Shown here one piece after another: positions 1 to 7,036 of a stretch of DNA of 8,447 nt. The translations under genes and the position numbers were made by a program. Numbering within the stretch: position 1 is the first letter of the stretch; the number at the start of each line of letters is the position of its first letter. The stretch lies in contig CAYMQB010000062.1 in the NCBI GenBank assembly GCA_964392665.1, forward strand, positions 1 to 8,447, in the 5' to 3' direction. The notes under the pieces are model-generated. The model searched no databases. It saw nothing but the letters and a program-made list of their open reading frames with translations, and was not told the origin of the DNA. The DNA is from CAYMQB01 sp964392665 (GTDB lineage Bacteria > Hydrothermota > E44-bin80).

Positions 1-45
1 CCTAACTGGGGAATTATCCTGACCCCAACTGGGGAATTCCTCTGA
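1..45. repeat. 23-bp imperfect tandem duplication
   Basis: Two copies of a 22-nt unit begin at 1 and 24, a period of 23. Both contain AACTGGGGAATT, and 18 of 22 positions match by eye. The period is not a multiple of three, so the copies read in different frames. Each reading frame carries a stop here (TGA at 20-22, TGA at 43-45, TAA at 3-5). The array may continue beyond the left edge. It lies just upstream of the open part of the T9SS-domain gene and may be what broke that gene's frame. Confidence 0.6.
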
Positions 46-64
46 ACCTCGACAAAGGGTATGT

Positions 65-376
65 GTGGATTATCCTAATGCCATTAGCGAAGAAGAAAAT
101 AAATCTATTTTAAGTAATTATTTATCTGTAAATCCAAGTATAACAAAAGGCAAATTCAAATGCTCATTTTCTATTCCCAAAAATGAAAGGATAGAGATTT
201 CCCTTTACAGTATAGATGGGAGAAAAGTTAAGAGTCTTCTAAATACTTATGTAAAAAGGGGATTACATTATTTTTATCCAAATATTAGTGATTTACCCCA
301 GGGTGTATATTTCATTCAGATGAGAAGTGAAAATTTCACAAAAACCAGGAAATTTGTAAAGATAGGACAAAAGTAG
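65..376 (+). CDS. C-terminal fragment of a T9SS type A (Por) sorting-domain protein
   Basis: The 103-residue open stretch is almost entirely a type A Por secretion-system sorting domain. It shows the short beta-strand plan of that family: a strand around 'KCSFSIP' (residues 33-39), the hallmark 'ISLYSIDGRKVKSL' (45-58), 'LPQGVYFIQM' (77-86) and the closing strand 'KFVKI' (96-100). In known systems this domain is the last ~80 residues of a much larger exported protein and is removed after passage through the outer membrane. There is no signal peptide or passenger domain here. The frame is open only from 23 because TGA at 20-22 closes it, and the GTG at 65 has at best a weak AGGG upstream. I read it as the 3' remnant of a disrupted gene, or a gene with a sequencing frameshift. 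In the alternative frame, residues such as 'LNLDKGY' run up to about 62, so a 2-nt slip in the TGTG run near 62-67 would join the two. The domain call is confident; the start is arbitrary. Confidence 0.6.
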   Translation: MDYPNAISEEENKSILSNYLSVNPSITKGKFKCSFSIPKNERIEISLYSIDGRKVKSLLNTYVKRGLHYFYPNISDLPQGVYFIQMRSENFTKTRKFVKIGQK

Positions 377-522
377 TTACCCACCAAACACGCAATAACT
401 CTGGAGAACTGAAGAGCAGGCAAGACTTTCTTAATGACCAACTTTCTTATGATTGTCGCTTTGTTTTTTTACTTGTTTAGCCATAAGTAAATTTCGTTCT
501 TATCAAGAAAACAGTTTTTATC

Positions 523-548
523 TTGACATCCAATTTAAGTATGATAAT
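523..548 (+). promoter_or_regulatory. Candidate promoter of the glycosyltransferase gene
   Basis: A perfect -35 TTGACA (523-528) is followed by GATAAT (543-548), five of six matches to TATAAT. The 14-nt spacing is shorter than the 16-18 nt optimum, so the match is imperfect. The expected transcription start, about 7 nt past the -10 box, falls at or next to the ATG at 557. The rest of the 377-556 gap shows no gene and no convincing terminator hairpin; a T-run at about 465-472 has no stem in front of it. Confidence 0.4.
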
Positions 549-556
549 CTGAAATT

Positions 557-1660
557 ATGCGTATATGTGTTGTATCCGATGCCTATTACCCATATCCTTC
601 AGGTGTTACTGAACATGTTTACAACCTTTCTAAGGTCTTGAGAAGAAAAGGACACAGTGTTACCATTCTTACAATCCATTATCCTAAAGAAGAAAAAGAA
701 AAAGGAGTTGAAAGACTCGGTAGGGTAATGTTTGTTCCAATGAATGGCACTCTGGTCACTGTCCCGCTCATAAATCCAATTTCAGTGAAAACCTTTTTTT
801 CGAAAAAGCTATTTGATATTGTTCACCTGCACGGTCCTTTTTTCCCCGACATTTCACACTGGGCACTAAAATACTCCCCCTCTCCTTGTGTAGCAACCTT
901 CCATACTACTGGATTCAGCAAGGTTACTATTGGGGTTCACCTGTATCAAAAACTATTTCCGTTTTACAAAAAATTGAAAGTACGTATCGGAGTTTCTCCA
1001 GTCGCAGTAGATTTTATCAAGCCTTATATTCCAGGCAAATATACTATCGTGTCCAATGGTGTTGATACTGCGCGCTTCTCACCTTATGGAAAAAAACACC
1101 GGGAAATAGAAAAAATAAAGGGCAAAAAAATACTTTTCTTAGGGAGACTCGATAGCCGCAAGGGACTTGGTCAATTACTCTCCGCATTCAAACTTCTGAG
1201 AAGCGAATTAGATGCCCATCTTATTATTGCAGGCACGGGTCCCGAAAACGCGAAGTATGAACATTTTGTCAGGGATAACAAACTACAAGATTATGTACAT
1301 TTCCTGGGTTTTGTAAGAAATGAAGACCTAGCTTCGGTATATCGCTCCTGCGATGTTTACTGCTCCCCTGCACTCGGTGCAGAAACCTTCGGAATAGTAC
1401 TTTTGGAGGCAATGGCGTCAGGAGTTCCTATTGCGGCATCAAATATCAACGGATACAGACAGGTAATAGAAGACGGAGAAAACGGGTTATTGTTTGATCC
1501 CTATTCTCCAGTTGATATAAAAGAAAGAATTCTTTCTATTCTTTCAAACGACTCACTCAGAGATAATCTTCTCACCAGTGGATTAGAATCTGTAAAACAA
1601 TATGATTGGGGAAAAATAGCCGATAGGATTTTTGAAATATACAATAAAGCTATTCGTTAA
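557..1660 (+). CDS. GT4-family glycosyltransferase (PimA/PimB-like)
   Basis: This 367-residue protein has the GT-B fold of family 4 retaining glycosyltransferases, which transfer a sugar from a nucleotide-sugar donor to a lipid or glycan acceptor at the cytoplasmic face of the membrane. The N-terminal acceptor domain opens with 'MRICVVSDAYYPYPSGVTEHV', the usual glycine-containing loop and helix. The C-terminal donor domain has 'VSNGVD' (165-170), 'FLGRLDSRKG' (194-203, phosphate-binding R and K), 'AGTGPE' (225-230) and the family-defining E-x7-E pair at E276 and E284, followed by 'MASGVPIAAS'. Length is typical and no transmembrane helix is evident. The N-terminus resembles phosphatidylinositol mannosyltransferase-like enzymes, but donor and acceptor cannot be read from sequence, so I give no symbol. 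It stands alone on the plus strand, convergent with polA. The ATG has no Shine-Dalgarno site and lies 8 nt past a -10-like box, so the mRNA may be leaderless. Confidence 0.93.
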   Translation: MRICVVSDAYYPYPSGVTEHVYNLSKVLRRKGHSVTILTIHYPKEEKEKGVERLGRVMFVPMNGTLVTVPLINPISVKTFFSKKLFDIVHLHGPFFPDISHWALKYSPSPCVATFHTTGFSKVTIGVHLYQKLFPFYKKLKVRIGVSPVAVDFIKPYIPGKYTIVSNGVDTARFSPYGKKHREIEKIKGKKILFLGRLDSRKGLGQLLSAFKLLRSELDAHLIIAGTGPENAKYEHFVRDNKLQDYVHFLGFVRNEDLASVYRSCDVYCSPALGAETFGIVLLEAMASGVPIAASNINGYRQVIEDGENGLLFDPYSPVDIKERILSILSNDSLRDNLLTSGLESVKQYDWGKIADRIFEIYNKAIR

Positions 1661-1819
1661 AAACCCGCTCGGACACCGAAAACGCAAATAATCAGTGAAT
1701 TCCGTCCTAATTCAGAGTAAATGAGCAGTGAGTCGTGTCACTGCGAGTTCCACTTCTTGCCGTGTGTAATATCATTATGCACAAAACATTTTCCTATTAC
1801 ACGGGGCTTGCTAGACTCA

Positions 1820-1895
1820 AGCGAAGCAATCCCATACTTGCTTTCTGTCAATATGAGATTGCCACGCCTGCCACAGGCAGACTCGCAATGACGGC
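1820..1895. repeat. Palindromic interspersed repeat ('GCAATGAC / GATTGC' type)
   Basis: The segment 1855-1895 is an imperfect palindrome. An outer ATTGC...GCAAT pair encloses an inner CTGCC-ACA-GGCAG stem (alternative pairing GCCTG-CCA-CAGGC). Just before it, 'GCGAAGCAATCCC' (1821-1833) is the other half-motif usually seen in such elements. On the minus strand it reads CATTGCGAG ... GGCAATCTC ... GGGATTGCTTCGC, a wording I recognise from small palindromic repeats scattered in many unrelated bacterial genomes. A weaker related piece, TCACTGCGAG, lies at 1737-1746. Copy number in this genome cannot be seen from one window. Confidence 0.6.
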
Positions 1896-1920
1896 GTTTA
1901 CTGACTATTTACGTCCTTGG

Positions 1921-1968
1921 TCTTTGGTCTCTGGTCTGATGTCTTACATCTTTTCTTGCTGTTTGCTG
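1921..1968. repeat. 48-bp imperfect direct repeat, copy 1
   Basis: This CT-rich block matches 2034-2081 at 43 of 48 positions without gaps (differences at unit positions 14, 25, 27, 28 and 37). It is built of short words such as GGTCT and ATGTCT. The copies are 113 bp apart. It is non-coding as far as I can tell. Confidence 0.7.
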
Positions 1969-1999
1969 CTTACTCCTATTGCTTACCGTCGTTCTTCCC

Positions 2000-2025
2000 C
2001 GATACTCCGATACTCCGTTTCTCCG
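2000..2025. repeat. Short octamer array (CGATACTC-like)
   Basis: Three successive octamers are visible: CGATACTC, CGATACTC and CGTTTCTC, followed by CGG. The period of 8 matches that of the differently worded TAATTTCG array near ssrA. It lies between the two copies of the 48-bp direct repeat. Confidence 0.5.
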
Positions 2026-2033
2026 GTTCACTG

Positions 2034-2081
2034 TCTTTGGTCTCTGTTCTGATGTCTCAGGTCTTTTCTTACTGTTTGCTG
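2034..2081. repeat. 48-bp imperfect direct repeat, copy 2
   Basis: This is the second copy of the block at 1921-1968, with 43 of 48 positions identical. It ends 3 nt before the polA stop codon (TGA, 2087-2085 on the minus strand), so it forms the immediate 3' flank of the polA message. Confidence 0.7.
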
Positions 2082-2084
2082 TCT

Positions 2085-4691
2085 TCAATGTGCTTCCCCC
2101 CAGTTATTACCTTCGCCTAACTCAACCTTTAGCGGGACCGAAAGAGGGTAAGCATTTTCCATTTCAAACTTTATCATTTTTTTTGCATCCTCTAAAGAAT
2201 TACCATCCACTTCAAACAACAGCTCGTCGTGTATTTGCAGAACCATGCTGACACCTGAAAACTCCCCTCTTATTTTTTCATCAATTCTTATCATAGCAAT
2301 CTTAATTATATCGGCAGCAGTGCCCTGAATAGGTGTATTAATTGCAATTCTTTTGCCAAATTCCCGTGTATTAAAATCTTTACTTACAAGCTCAGCTATA
2401 CGTCTCTTCCTGCCAAGTAAAGTTTCTGTAAATCCTCGTTCCTTCGTTTCTTCGATACTCAACCCAATCCATTTTTTGACACCTGGATATGTATCAAAAT
2501 ATGCGTTAATTATCAGCATTCCTTCTTCCGGTGTTATACTTAATTCCTTGGCCAAACCATAGGGACTCATTCCATAGATAATTCCAAAATTCACCACCTT
2601 TGCTCTCCTTCTCATTTCCCTTGTGATGTCCTCCTCTGGAATCCTGAAAATGCTTGCAGCTGTTTTCCTATGAATATCAAGTTCATCATAAAAAGCCTGT
2701 TTCAGATTTGCATCATCAGAAATGTGAGCAAGAACCCTGAGCTCTATTTGTGAATAGTCACAAGAGAGGAGTGTCATTCCAGGAGAAGCAATAAAACCTT
2801 TTCTTATTGCCCTTCCCAATTCTCCCCTTGTAGGTATATTTTGAAGATTGGGATCCCTTGATGCGAGTCTGCCTGTTGAAGTAGTAACCTGGACCAGATT
2901 TGTATGTATCCTCCCCGCATTATCCGCAAGTTTTGGTAGTGTGTCTATATATGTCGATTTTAATTTGAAAAGTTCTCTAAATTTAAGAATTTCCTTTGGC
3001 AGGTCATGTTCTTGCGAAAGAATGAGCAGGGTCTCCGAATCTGTAGAGAACCCGGTCTTGGTTTTCTTCGGCGGTTTCAGTCCCAACTTCTCAAACAATA
3101 TGTGCTGTAATTGTTTAGTTGAGCGAACATTAAATACTTCCCCTGCAATCCGATGAATCCCCTTTTCTATAATATCGATTTCCCTATCATACACTCTGGA
3201 TAGTTCGGAAAAGAATTTTCTGTCTATTGCAATACCCTTCTTCTCAATCCTTGCAAGAACAGAGACAAGCGGCATCTCTATTTTCTCGAAGAGCCCGTAT
3301 AGATTTTCTTCTTTCAGTAACGAAACCATTTGGGTAAATACTCGTATATCTATCTCTGCATATTTAGATACTTCTCTCTTTATCTCCTGCTCTCCTATTT
3401 CTCCCTTCTTGAATGCTTTCAACAAATTAACTGCTTTATTCACACTCCTGCCGCCAAACCGCAGCGCAATAAAATCTGCTGAGTGGCTTCCCCTTGATGG
3501 ATCGAGGAGATAAGAAGCGACAGAAGTGTCGAAAAATTTAGAAGCAGTGCCTAATGCTTGTAGATCTAACATATTAAGTAGAGACTTGACACTCACTGAA
3601 ATTTTCCATACATCTTCCCTGTTAAGCAACTTTCGTAACAGTTTACTATCTCTAAGTTCTTCGACACCAATTTTCGCTGTCCAGCACTTCTTTTCCGTGG
3701 CAATAGAAAAGCAAACATACTCACCTATATTCAGGAATTCAATACCTGCAACATCACTGATTTCATCCGTAATATCCTGTATTTGTTCCCACTGAACTTC
3801 TTTCGCTGTAAGCCCTTTCTCATCCTTACCCTCCACTTTTCCAATAAGGGAGGTAAACTCAAATTTCCTGAATAATTCCATCAACTGATTCTTATTCTCT
3901 CCTTTATATCGAAGCTCATTCAATTCTGCATCGATCTCGATATCGGTATCTATTGTAACAAGTTGCTTTGATAATCTGAGTTTTTCTTCATTAATGGCAT
4001 TTCTTATCTTCTGTGATTTTAATTTATCCTTGTTCAACAGAATATTATCAACGGTTCCGAATTTCTGTAAAAGATTTGCAGCAGACTTCGGACCCACACC
4101 AGGAACACCCGGAATATTATCCGAGGTATCACCAGTAAGAACAAGATAATCGATTATCTGCTCTGGTCCTACTCCAAGCTTTTCTTTTACAGAAGCCGCT
4201 TTCACAATCTCTTCAGATGCCTTACCTCTTGCAGGTTTTATCATATCTATTCTTTCATCTGTTAGGAGTTGCAGAAAATCTTTATCCCATGATATAATGG
4301 TAACCAGGAAATTCTCCGAGACTGCTTTTCTCGTAAGTGTTCCAATAACATCGTCAGCTTCGACTCCTGGCTTTTCAATAATTGGGATCCCCATTGCTTT
4401 TATAACCTCTTTTACATCGCCCATTTGCACTCCCAATTCAAAAGGCATTTGTTCTCTTGTTGCCTTGTATTCCGGAAAGATTTTATGCCTTTTTGTTGGT
4501 TCGGGTGTGTCAAAACAAACAGCGATGTGACTGAACTTCTGCTCCCTTAGAAGTTTCACAAGCGAATTTGCAACACCAAAAGTGGCACTTGTGTTCTCAC
4601 CTTTGGAATTTCTTAGAGGATTTCTTATGAAAGCAAAATAAGATCTGTACGCCAGAGCAGAACCATCAATCAAAATCAGTCTATTCTTCAC
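2085..4691 (-). CDS. polA: DNA polymerase I, with degenerate proofreading domain
   Basis: This 868-residue family A DNA polymerase fills gaps and removes RNA primers during Okazaki-fragment maturation and excision repair. The 5' nuclease domain (about 1-290) has D9, 'VEADD' (110-114), 'DKD' (136-138), 'TGDTSDN' (187-192) and the helix-hairpin-helix 'GVPGVGPKSA' (195-204). The polymerase domain has motif A 'DYSQIELR' (D645), motif B R-x3-K-x3-F (K698, F702, in 'KVVNFGIIYG') and motif C 'HDE' (821-823), all intact. F702 is the residue that normally discriminates against dideoxynucleotides. The middle 3'-5' exonuclease domain (about 300-455) keeps 'DTSVASYLLDP' and a 'YAEID' Asp (448), but it reads 'IEFLNIG' where the DxE metal ligands belong and lacks the second Asp near 'VKSLLNML'. 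Proofreading is therefore probably lost, as in Taq polymerase. The start is GTG (4691-4689), chosen because an in-frame TAA lies 12 nt upstream; no good Shine-Dalgarno is seen. It is the last gene of the cluster, 78 nt after nadD. Confidence 0.96.
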   Translation of the reverse strand: MKNRLILIDGSALAYRSYFAFIRNPLRNSKGENTSATFGVANSLVKLLREQKFSHIAVCFDTPEPTKRHKIFPEYKATREQMPFELGVQMGDVKEVIKAMGIPIIEKPGVEADDVIGTLTRKAVSENFLVTIISWDKDFLQLLTDERIDMIKPARGKASEEIVKAASVKEKLGVGPEQIIDYLVLTGDTSDNIPGVPGVGPKSAANLLQKFGTVDNILLNKDKLKSQKIRNAINEEKLRLSKQLVTIDTDIEIDAELNELRYKGENKNQLMELFRKFEFTSLIGKVEGKDEKGLTAKEVQWEQIQDITDEISDVAGIEFLNIGEYVCFSIATEKKCWTAKIGVEELRDSKLLRKLLNREDVWKISVSVKSLLNMLDLQALGTASKFFDTSVASYLLDPSRGSHSADFIALRFGGRSVNKAVNLLKAFKKGEIGEQEIKREVSKYAEIDIRVFTQMVSLLKEENLYGLFEKIEMPLVSVLARIEKKGIAIDRKFFSELSRVYDREIDIIEKGIHRIAGEVFNVRSTKQLQHILFEKLGLKPPKKTKTGFSTDSETLLILSQEHDLPKEILKFRELFKLKSTYIDTLPKLADNAGRIHTNLVQVTTSTGRLASRDPNLQNIPTRGELGRAIRKGFIASPGMTLLSCDYSQIELRVLAHISDDANLKQAFYDELDIHRKTAASIFRIPEEDITREMRRRAKVVNFGIIYGMSPYGLAKELSITPEEGMLIINAYFDTYPGVKKWIGLSIEETKERGFTETLLGRKRRIAELVSKDFNTREFGKRIAINTPIQGTAADIIKIAMIRIDEKIRGEFSGVSMVLQIHDELLFEVDGNSLEDAKKMIKFEMENAYPLSVPLKVELGEGNNWGEAH

Positions 4692-4769
4692 ACTTTTTAT
4701 AATTTACCTACCGCTCCCTTACATTACGAAATTGCGATTCCCTGTCCTACCAAAATACCATTTGTCTAT

Positions 4770-5366
4770 CTATCTTTTTTCTTCACTTCTGCGATACAGT
4801 CCCTTTTCTTTAATGTACTCAACAACAGGAGAAGGAGTAAGATATCTTATACTCTTTCCTTCTAACACTCTTTTTCTGATCTCTGTTGATGATATCTCTA
4901 CTCTTCGGGTTTCTACATAAGTGAAGTTTTTTTGGAACTCTGGTAGAATATGTCTTCTATGGTAACCGGGTCTGGGAATTACCAATATTTCGAATTCTTT
5001 CAGCAGTTTATCAGGTTTTTCCCACAGCTCGAACTCACATGCCGAATCCATACCAATGATAAGTGCTATGGAAGAAAAAATCCCACTATCTCTGAGTTTG
5101 CTGAGAGTATTGACTGTATATGTTGGCTTGGACAGGTCTTTCTCAATCTCGCTACATTCAAAATTGGGATTACCACGAATCGCAAGCTCTACCATCTGTA
5201 CCCTTATGTCAAAAGGGGCATAAACTTCCTTGTGAGGGGGGGCAAGAGAGGGTATAAAGATTATCTTCTCAAAATTTGTCTTCTCAAATATATCATCCGC
5301 TGCTAAAAGATGAGCATTATGGATTGGGTCAAACGTTCCACCGAAAATTGCAACACTTTTTATCAT
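4770..5366 (-). CDS. nadD: Nicotinate-nucleotide adenylyltransferase
   Basis: This 198-residue enzyme transfers AMP from ATP to nicotinate mononucleotide, giving deamido-NAD in cytoplasmic NAD synthesis. The nucleotidyltransferase ATP-binding signature is at the N-terminus as 'GGTFDPIHNAH' (9-19). The family usually has H-x-G-H, and the glycine is Ala here, while both histidines remain. Further family motifs are 'PSLAPPHK' (39-46), 'KPTYTVNTL' (80-88), 'IIGMDS' (103-108) with 'LWEK' (114-117), and the C-terminal 'ISSTEIR' (158-164) that contacts ATP. Length is normal. The ATG at 5366 is the only one that keeps the N-terminal strand 'SVAIFGG' in place; its ribosome site is weak. It begins 27 nt after bamD ends, consistent with one transcript. 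In many bacteria nadD sits with obgE and rsfS; that neighbourhood is absent here. Confidence 0.95.
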   Translation of the reverse strand: MIKSVAIFGGTFDPIHNAHLLAADDIFEKTNFEKIIFIPSLAPPHKEVYAPFDIRVQMVELAIRGNPNFECSEIEKDLSKPTYTVNTLSKLRDSGIFSSIALIIGMDSACEFELWEKPDKLLKEFEILVIPRPGYHRRHILPEFQKNFTYVETRRVEISSTEIRKRVLEGKSIRYLTPSPVVEYIKEKGLYRRSEEKR

Positions 5367-5393
5367 TATGCATTCTTGTCCAAATCTCTGTAG

Positions 5394-6137
5394 CTAATCG
5401 CTGTCTTCCTTTATTCTCCGGAGTTCCTTTCCCGCTTTATCGGCGAAACTTCCCTTTTCATCGACGAGTTGTTCCAGTAAATTTCTCGCTTCCTCTATAT
5501 TGTTTTGTTTTCTATAGCAAAGAGCAAGCGTGTATTTGGTTTCATCCATATAAGAAGACGACGGGTAGGATTCCAAAATATCAAGAAGGTATATTTTTGC
5601 ACTCTCAAAATGTCCCAGCTTGTAATATAGCTTACCGTTTTCAAACTCCTTCCTCGACAGTTTGTTTAGACACTTTTTTTCGACTTCCCTTGCTTCCTCT
5701 ATCCATTCGCTTTCTGGAAATCCTACTGCAAATCTTTCAATTATCTTTAGTGCATCTTCGGTCTTTGTTTGTTCAAGATAGTAGGGAGGCGACGCCTTGA
5801 AATATGTTAACCCAAGTTTATAGCTCGCATCATCGATGTACGGACTCTCTGGAAAATTCTCAATTAGAAACCTATATTCAACAACCGCATTCTCGTAATC
5901 TTTTGTTTTCATATATGACTCTGCAAGAAAGAATTGTGCTTCATCTATATATTCACTTCCAGGATGCTCAAAAACAAGTTTTTTGAAACCATCAATTGCG
6001 ATGTCGTATTTCTTATTATCAAATGCTTCTTTCGAAATCTTAAATAGATCTTTCGCTGGCATATCATATCTAATTGTCTTTTTCGTGCAGCTAAACAGGA
6101 AAAGAGACAAGAAAAATGCCGTTATGAAGAACCTCAC
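5394..6137 (-). CDS. bamD: Outer membrane protein assembly lipoprotein BamD
   Basis: BamD is the essential lipoprotein of the beta-barrel assembly machine, anchored in the inner leaflet of the outer membrane where it binds BamA and incoming barrel proteins. The 247-residue length is almost that of the E. coli protein. Residues 1-16 are a hydrophobic signal peptide ending in the lipobox 'LFSC', so C17 is the expected lipidated residue. Five tetratricopeptide-like helical pairs follow, roughly at 29-62, 66-99, 103-145, 164-192 and 197-230. The third has the longer insertion characteristic of BamD ('SPPYYLEQTKTEDALKII') before 'FPESEWIEEA'. The start is GTG; its first bases overlap the TGA of the upstream TPR gene (GTGA, 4 nt). 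A strong AAGGAGG (6142-6148) lies 4 nt before it, which supports this start. It implies a diderm envelope. Confidence 0.9.
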   Translation of the reverse strand: MRFFITAFFLSLFLFSCTKKTIRYDMPAKDLFKISKEAFDNKKYDIAIDGFKKLVFEHPGSEYIDEAQFFLAESYMKTKDYENAVVEYRFLIENFPESPYIDDASYKLGLTYFKASPPYYLEQTKTEDALKIIERFAVGFPESEWIEEAREVEKKCLNKLSRKEFENGKLYYKLGHFESAKIYLLDILESYPSSSYMDETKYTLALCYRKQNNIEEARNLLEQLVDEKGSFADKAGKELRRIKEDSD

Positions 6138-7036
6138 ATTTCCTCCTTGTATAAACGTGACAAGATATCTATTTTTTTTCTTGCGATACTGGCAATGTCA
6201 CTGTTTTCAAATTTGTCGAGTTTTACAACTTCTTTGTAACACTTCAACGCATCTCTGTAGCAACCTTCTTCCGAATAAATTTCTCCCATAAGGAAATAAG
6301 TATCATCAAGTAACATTTTGGGCGACTTTATCTGTATGATACTCTCGCAGTAAGCAAGCGCAGAATCAAAGTGATTTTTCGAGAAAAAATCTTTTGCGAG
6401 ACTATACGAGACCTTCCCCCTTCTAAAAATGATGTCTCCTGATTCATCATTTCCTGATAAATCAAATGCTTCCTTGAGCATTCCCAGCTGCTCATAGATA
6501 TCCATAAGTTCGATTTTTGCCCTGGTGAGAGTCTTTCTATCTTTAATATTTAAAACCCCATTTTCAAGAAATGTTCTTGCTCTTACAATATCATTTCTGA
6601 GATAGAAATAGTGTCCCAATGTGTAAAAACCATTACCTATATTGTAATCACTCTCAACCTCAAGTATAGACAGGTAAACTCTTACTGATAGATCTTCTCT
6701 CTTTCTCCTTCTGAATTTATCTGCAATCTCTAAGTAAGTTCTGATAAGACTGTCTTTGGAAGACGGATATCTACTCAACATCTCTTTTAAAATCCTGTCT
6801 GCTTTGCTGAATTCAAACAATGCGCTGTAAGATTTTCCAAGCAACAGCGAAATATTGGGGTTTCTTTTCCCTGGACTTATCGTTTCAAGTACTTGAACAG
6901 CCTTTTCGTATTGTCTTTTGTCAAAATGCTCCCGGGCTTCCTTCTGCTTATGAGCTATTTCCCTGCTGCAGCTGACAATTCCAAAGCAAAGAAAGAGTAA
7001 AGAAAAAACAAATAAAAAACTTTTTCTACTAAACAT
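6134..7036 (-). CDS. TPR-repeat lipoprotein, possible BamD partner
   Basis: I do not recognise a named family for this 300-residue protein. Residues 1-22 form a basic-then-hydrophobic signal peptide ending in a lipobox-like 'GIVSC', so C23 should be lipidated. The mature part is a run of tetratricopeptide-like helix pairs: 'AREHFDKRQYEKAVQVLETI' near 34-53, 'LLLGKSYSALFEFSKADRIL' near 64-83, others around 100-190, and a well-formed last unit 'YFLMGEIYSEEGCYRDALKC' near 245-264. TPR arrays bind other proteins. Translational overlap with bamD (4 nt) and the shared lipoprotein-plus-TPR design suggest it works in the periplasm at the envelope, perhaps with the Bam complex. That role is inference. 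It starts at ATG 7036, directly after the TGA of a possible micro-ORF, with only a weak GAGAAG ribosome site. Confidence 0.8.
   Translation of the reverse strand: MFSRKSFLFVFSLLFLCFGIVSCSREIAHKQKEAREHFDKRQYEKAVQVLETISPGKRNPNISLLLGKSYSALFEFSKADRILKEMLSRYPSSKDSLIRTYLEIADKFRRRKREDLSVRVYLSILEVESDYNIGNGFYTLGHYFYLRNDIVRARTFLENGVLNIKDRKTLTRAKIELMDIYEQLGMLKEAFDLSGNDESGDIIFRRGKVSYSLAKDFFSKNHFDSALAYCESIIQIKSPKMLLDDTYFLMGEIYSEEGCYRDALKCYKEVVKLDKFENSDIASIARKKIDILSRLYKEEM

Larger units (their letters stand above)
1661..2084. other. Convergent intergenic spacer, no gene
   Basis: This 424-bp spacer separates the converging ends of the glycosyltransferase and polA genes. The open frames in it are low-complexity (Ser/Leu/Phe-rich) with no recognisable domain, and they arise from CT-rich repeats. 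It contains a palindromic dispersed-type element, a 48-bp imperfect direct repeat and an octamer array, listed separately. I find no canonical hairpin-plus-U-run terminator for either gene. The palindrome at 1855-1895 is the only strong stem and could act as a bidirectional transcription barrier. Confidence 0.7.

Noticed and set aside
460..475. T-run as a rho-independent terminator of the T9SS-domain gene
   Set aside because: No GC-rich stem precedes it.
1735..2251. Three overlapping plus-strand open frames (67-105 codons)
   Set aside because: They are Ser/Leu/Phe-rich readings of CT-rich repeats and of the antisense polA end, with no domain and no ribosome site.
4692..4769. Small ORF or separate promoter in the nadD-polA gap
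   Set aside because: Minus-strand ATGs there stop within a few codons, and no paired -35/-10 boxes with good spacing are evident.
5276..5800. 174-codon plus-strand open frame
   Set aside because: It lies antisense to nadD and bamD, both clearly real by motif; the translated product has no recognisable pattern.
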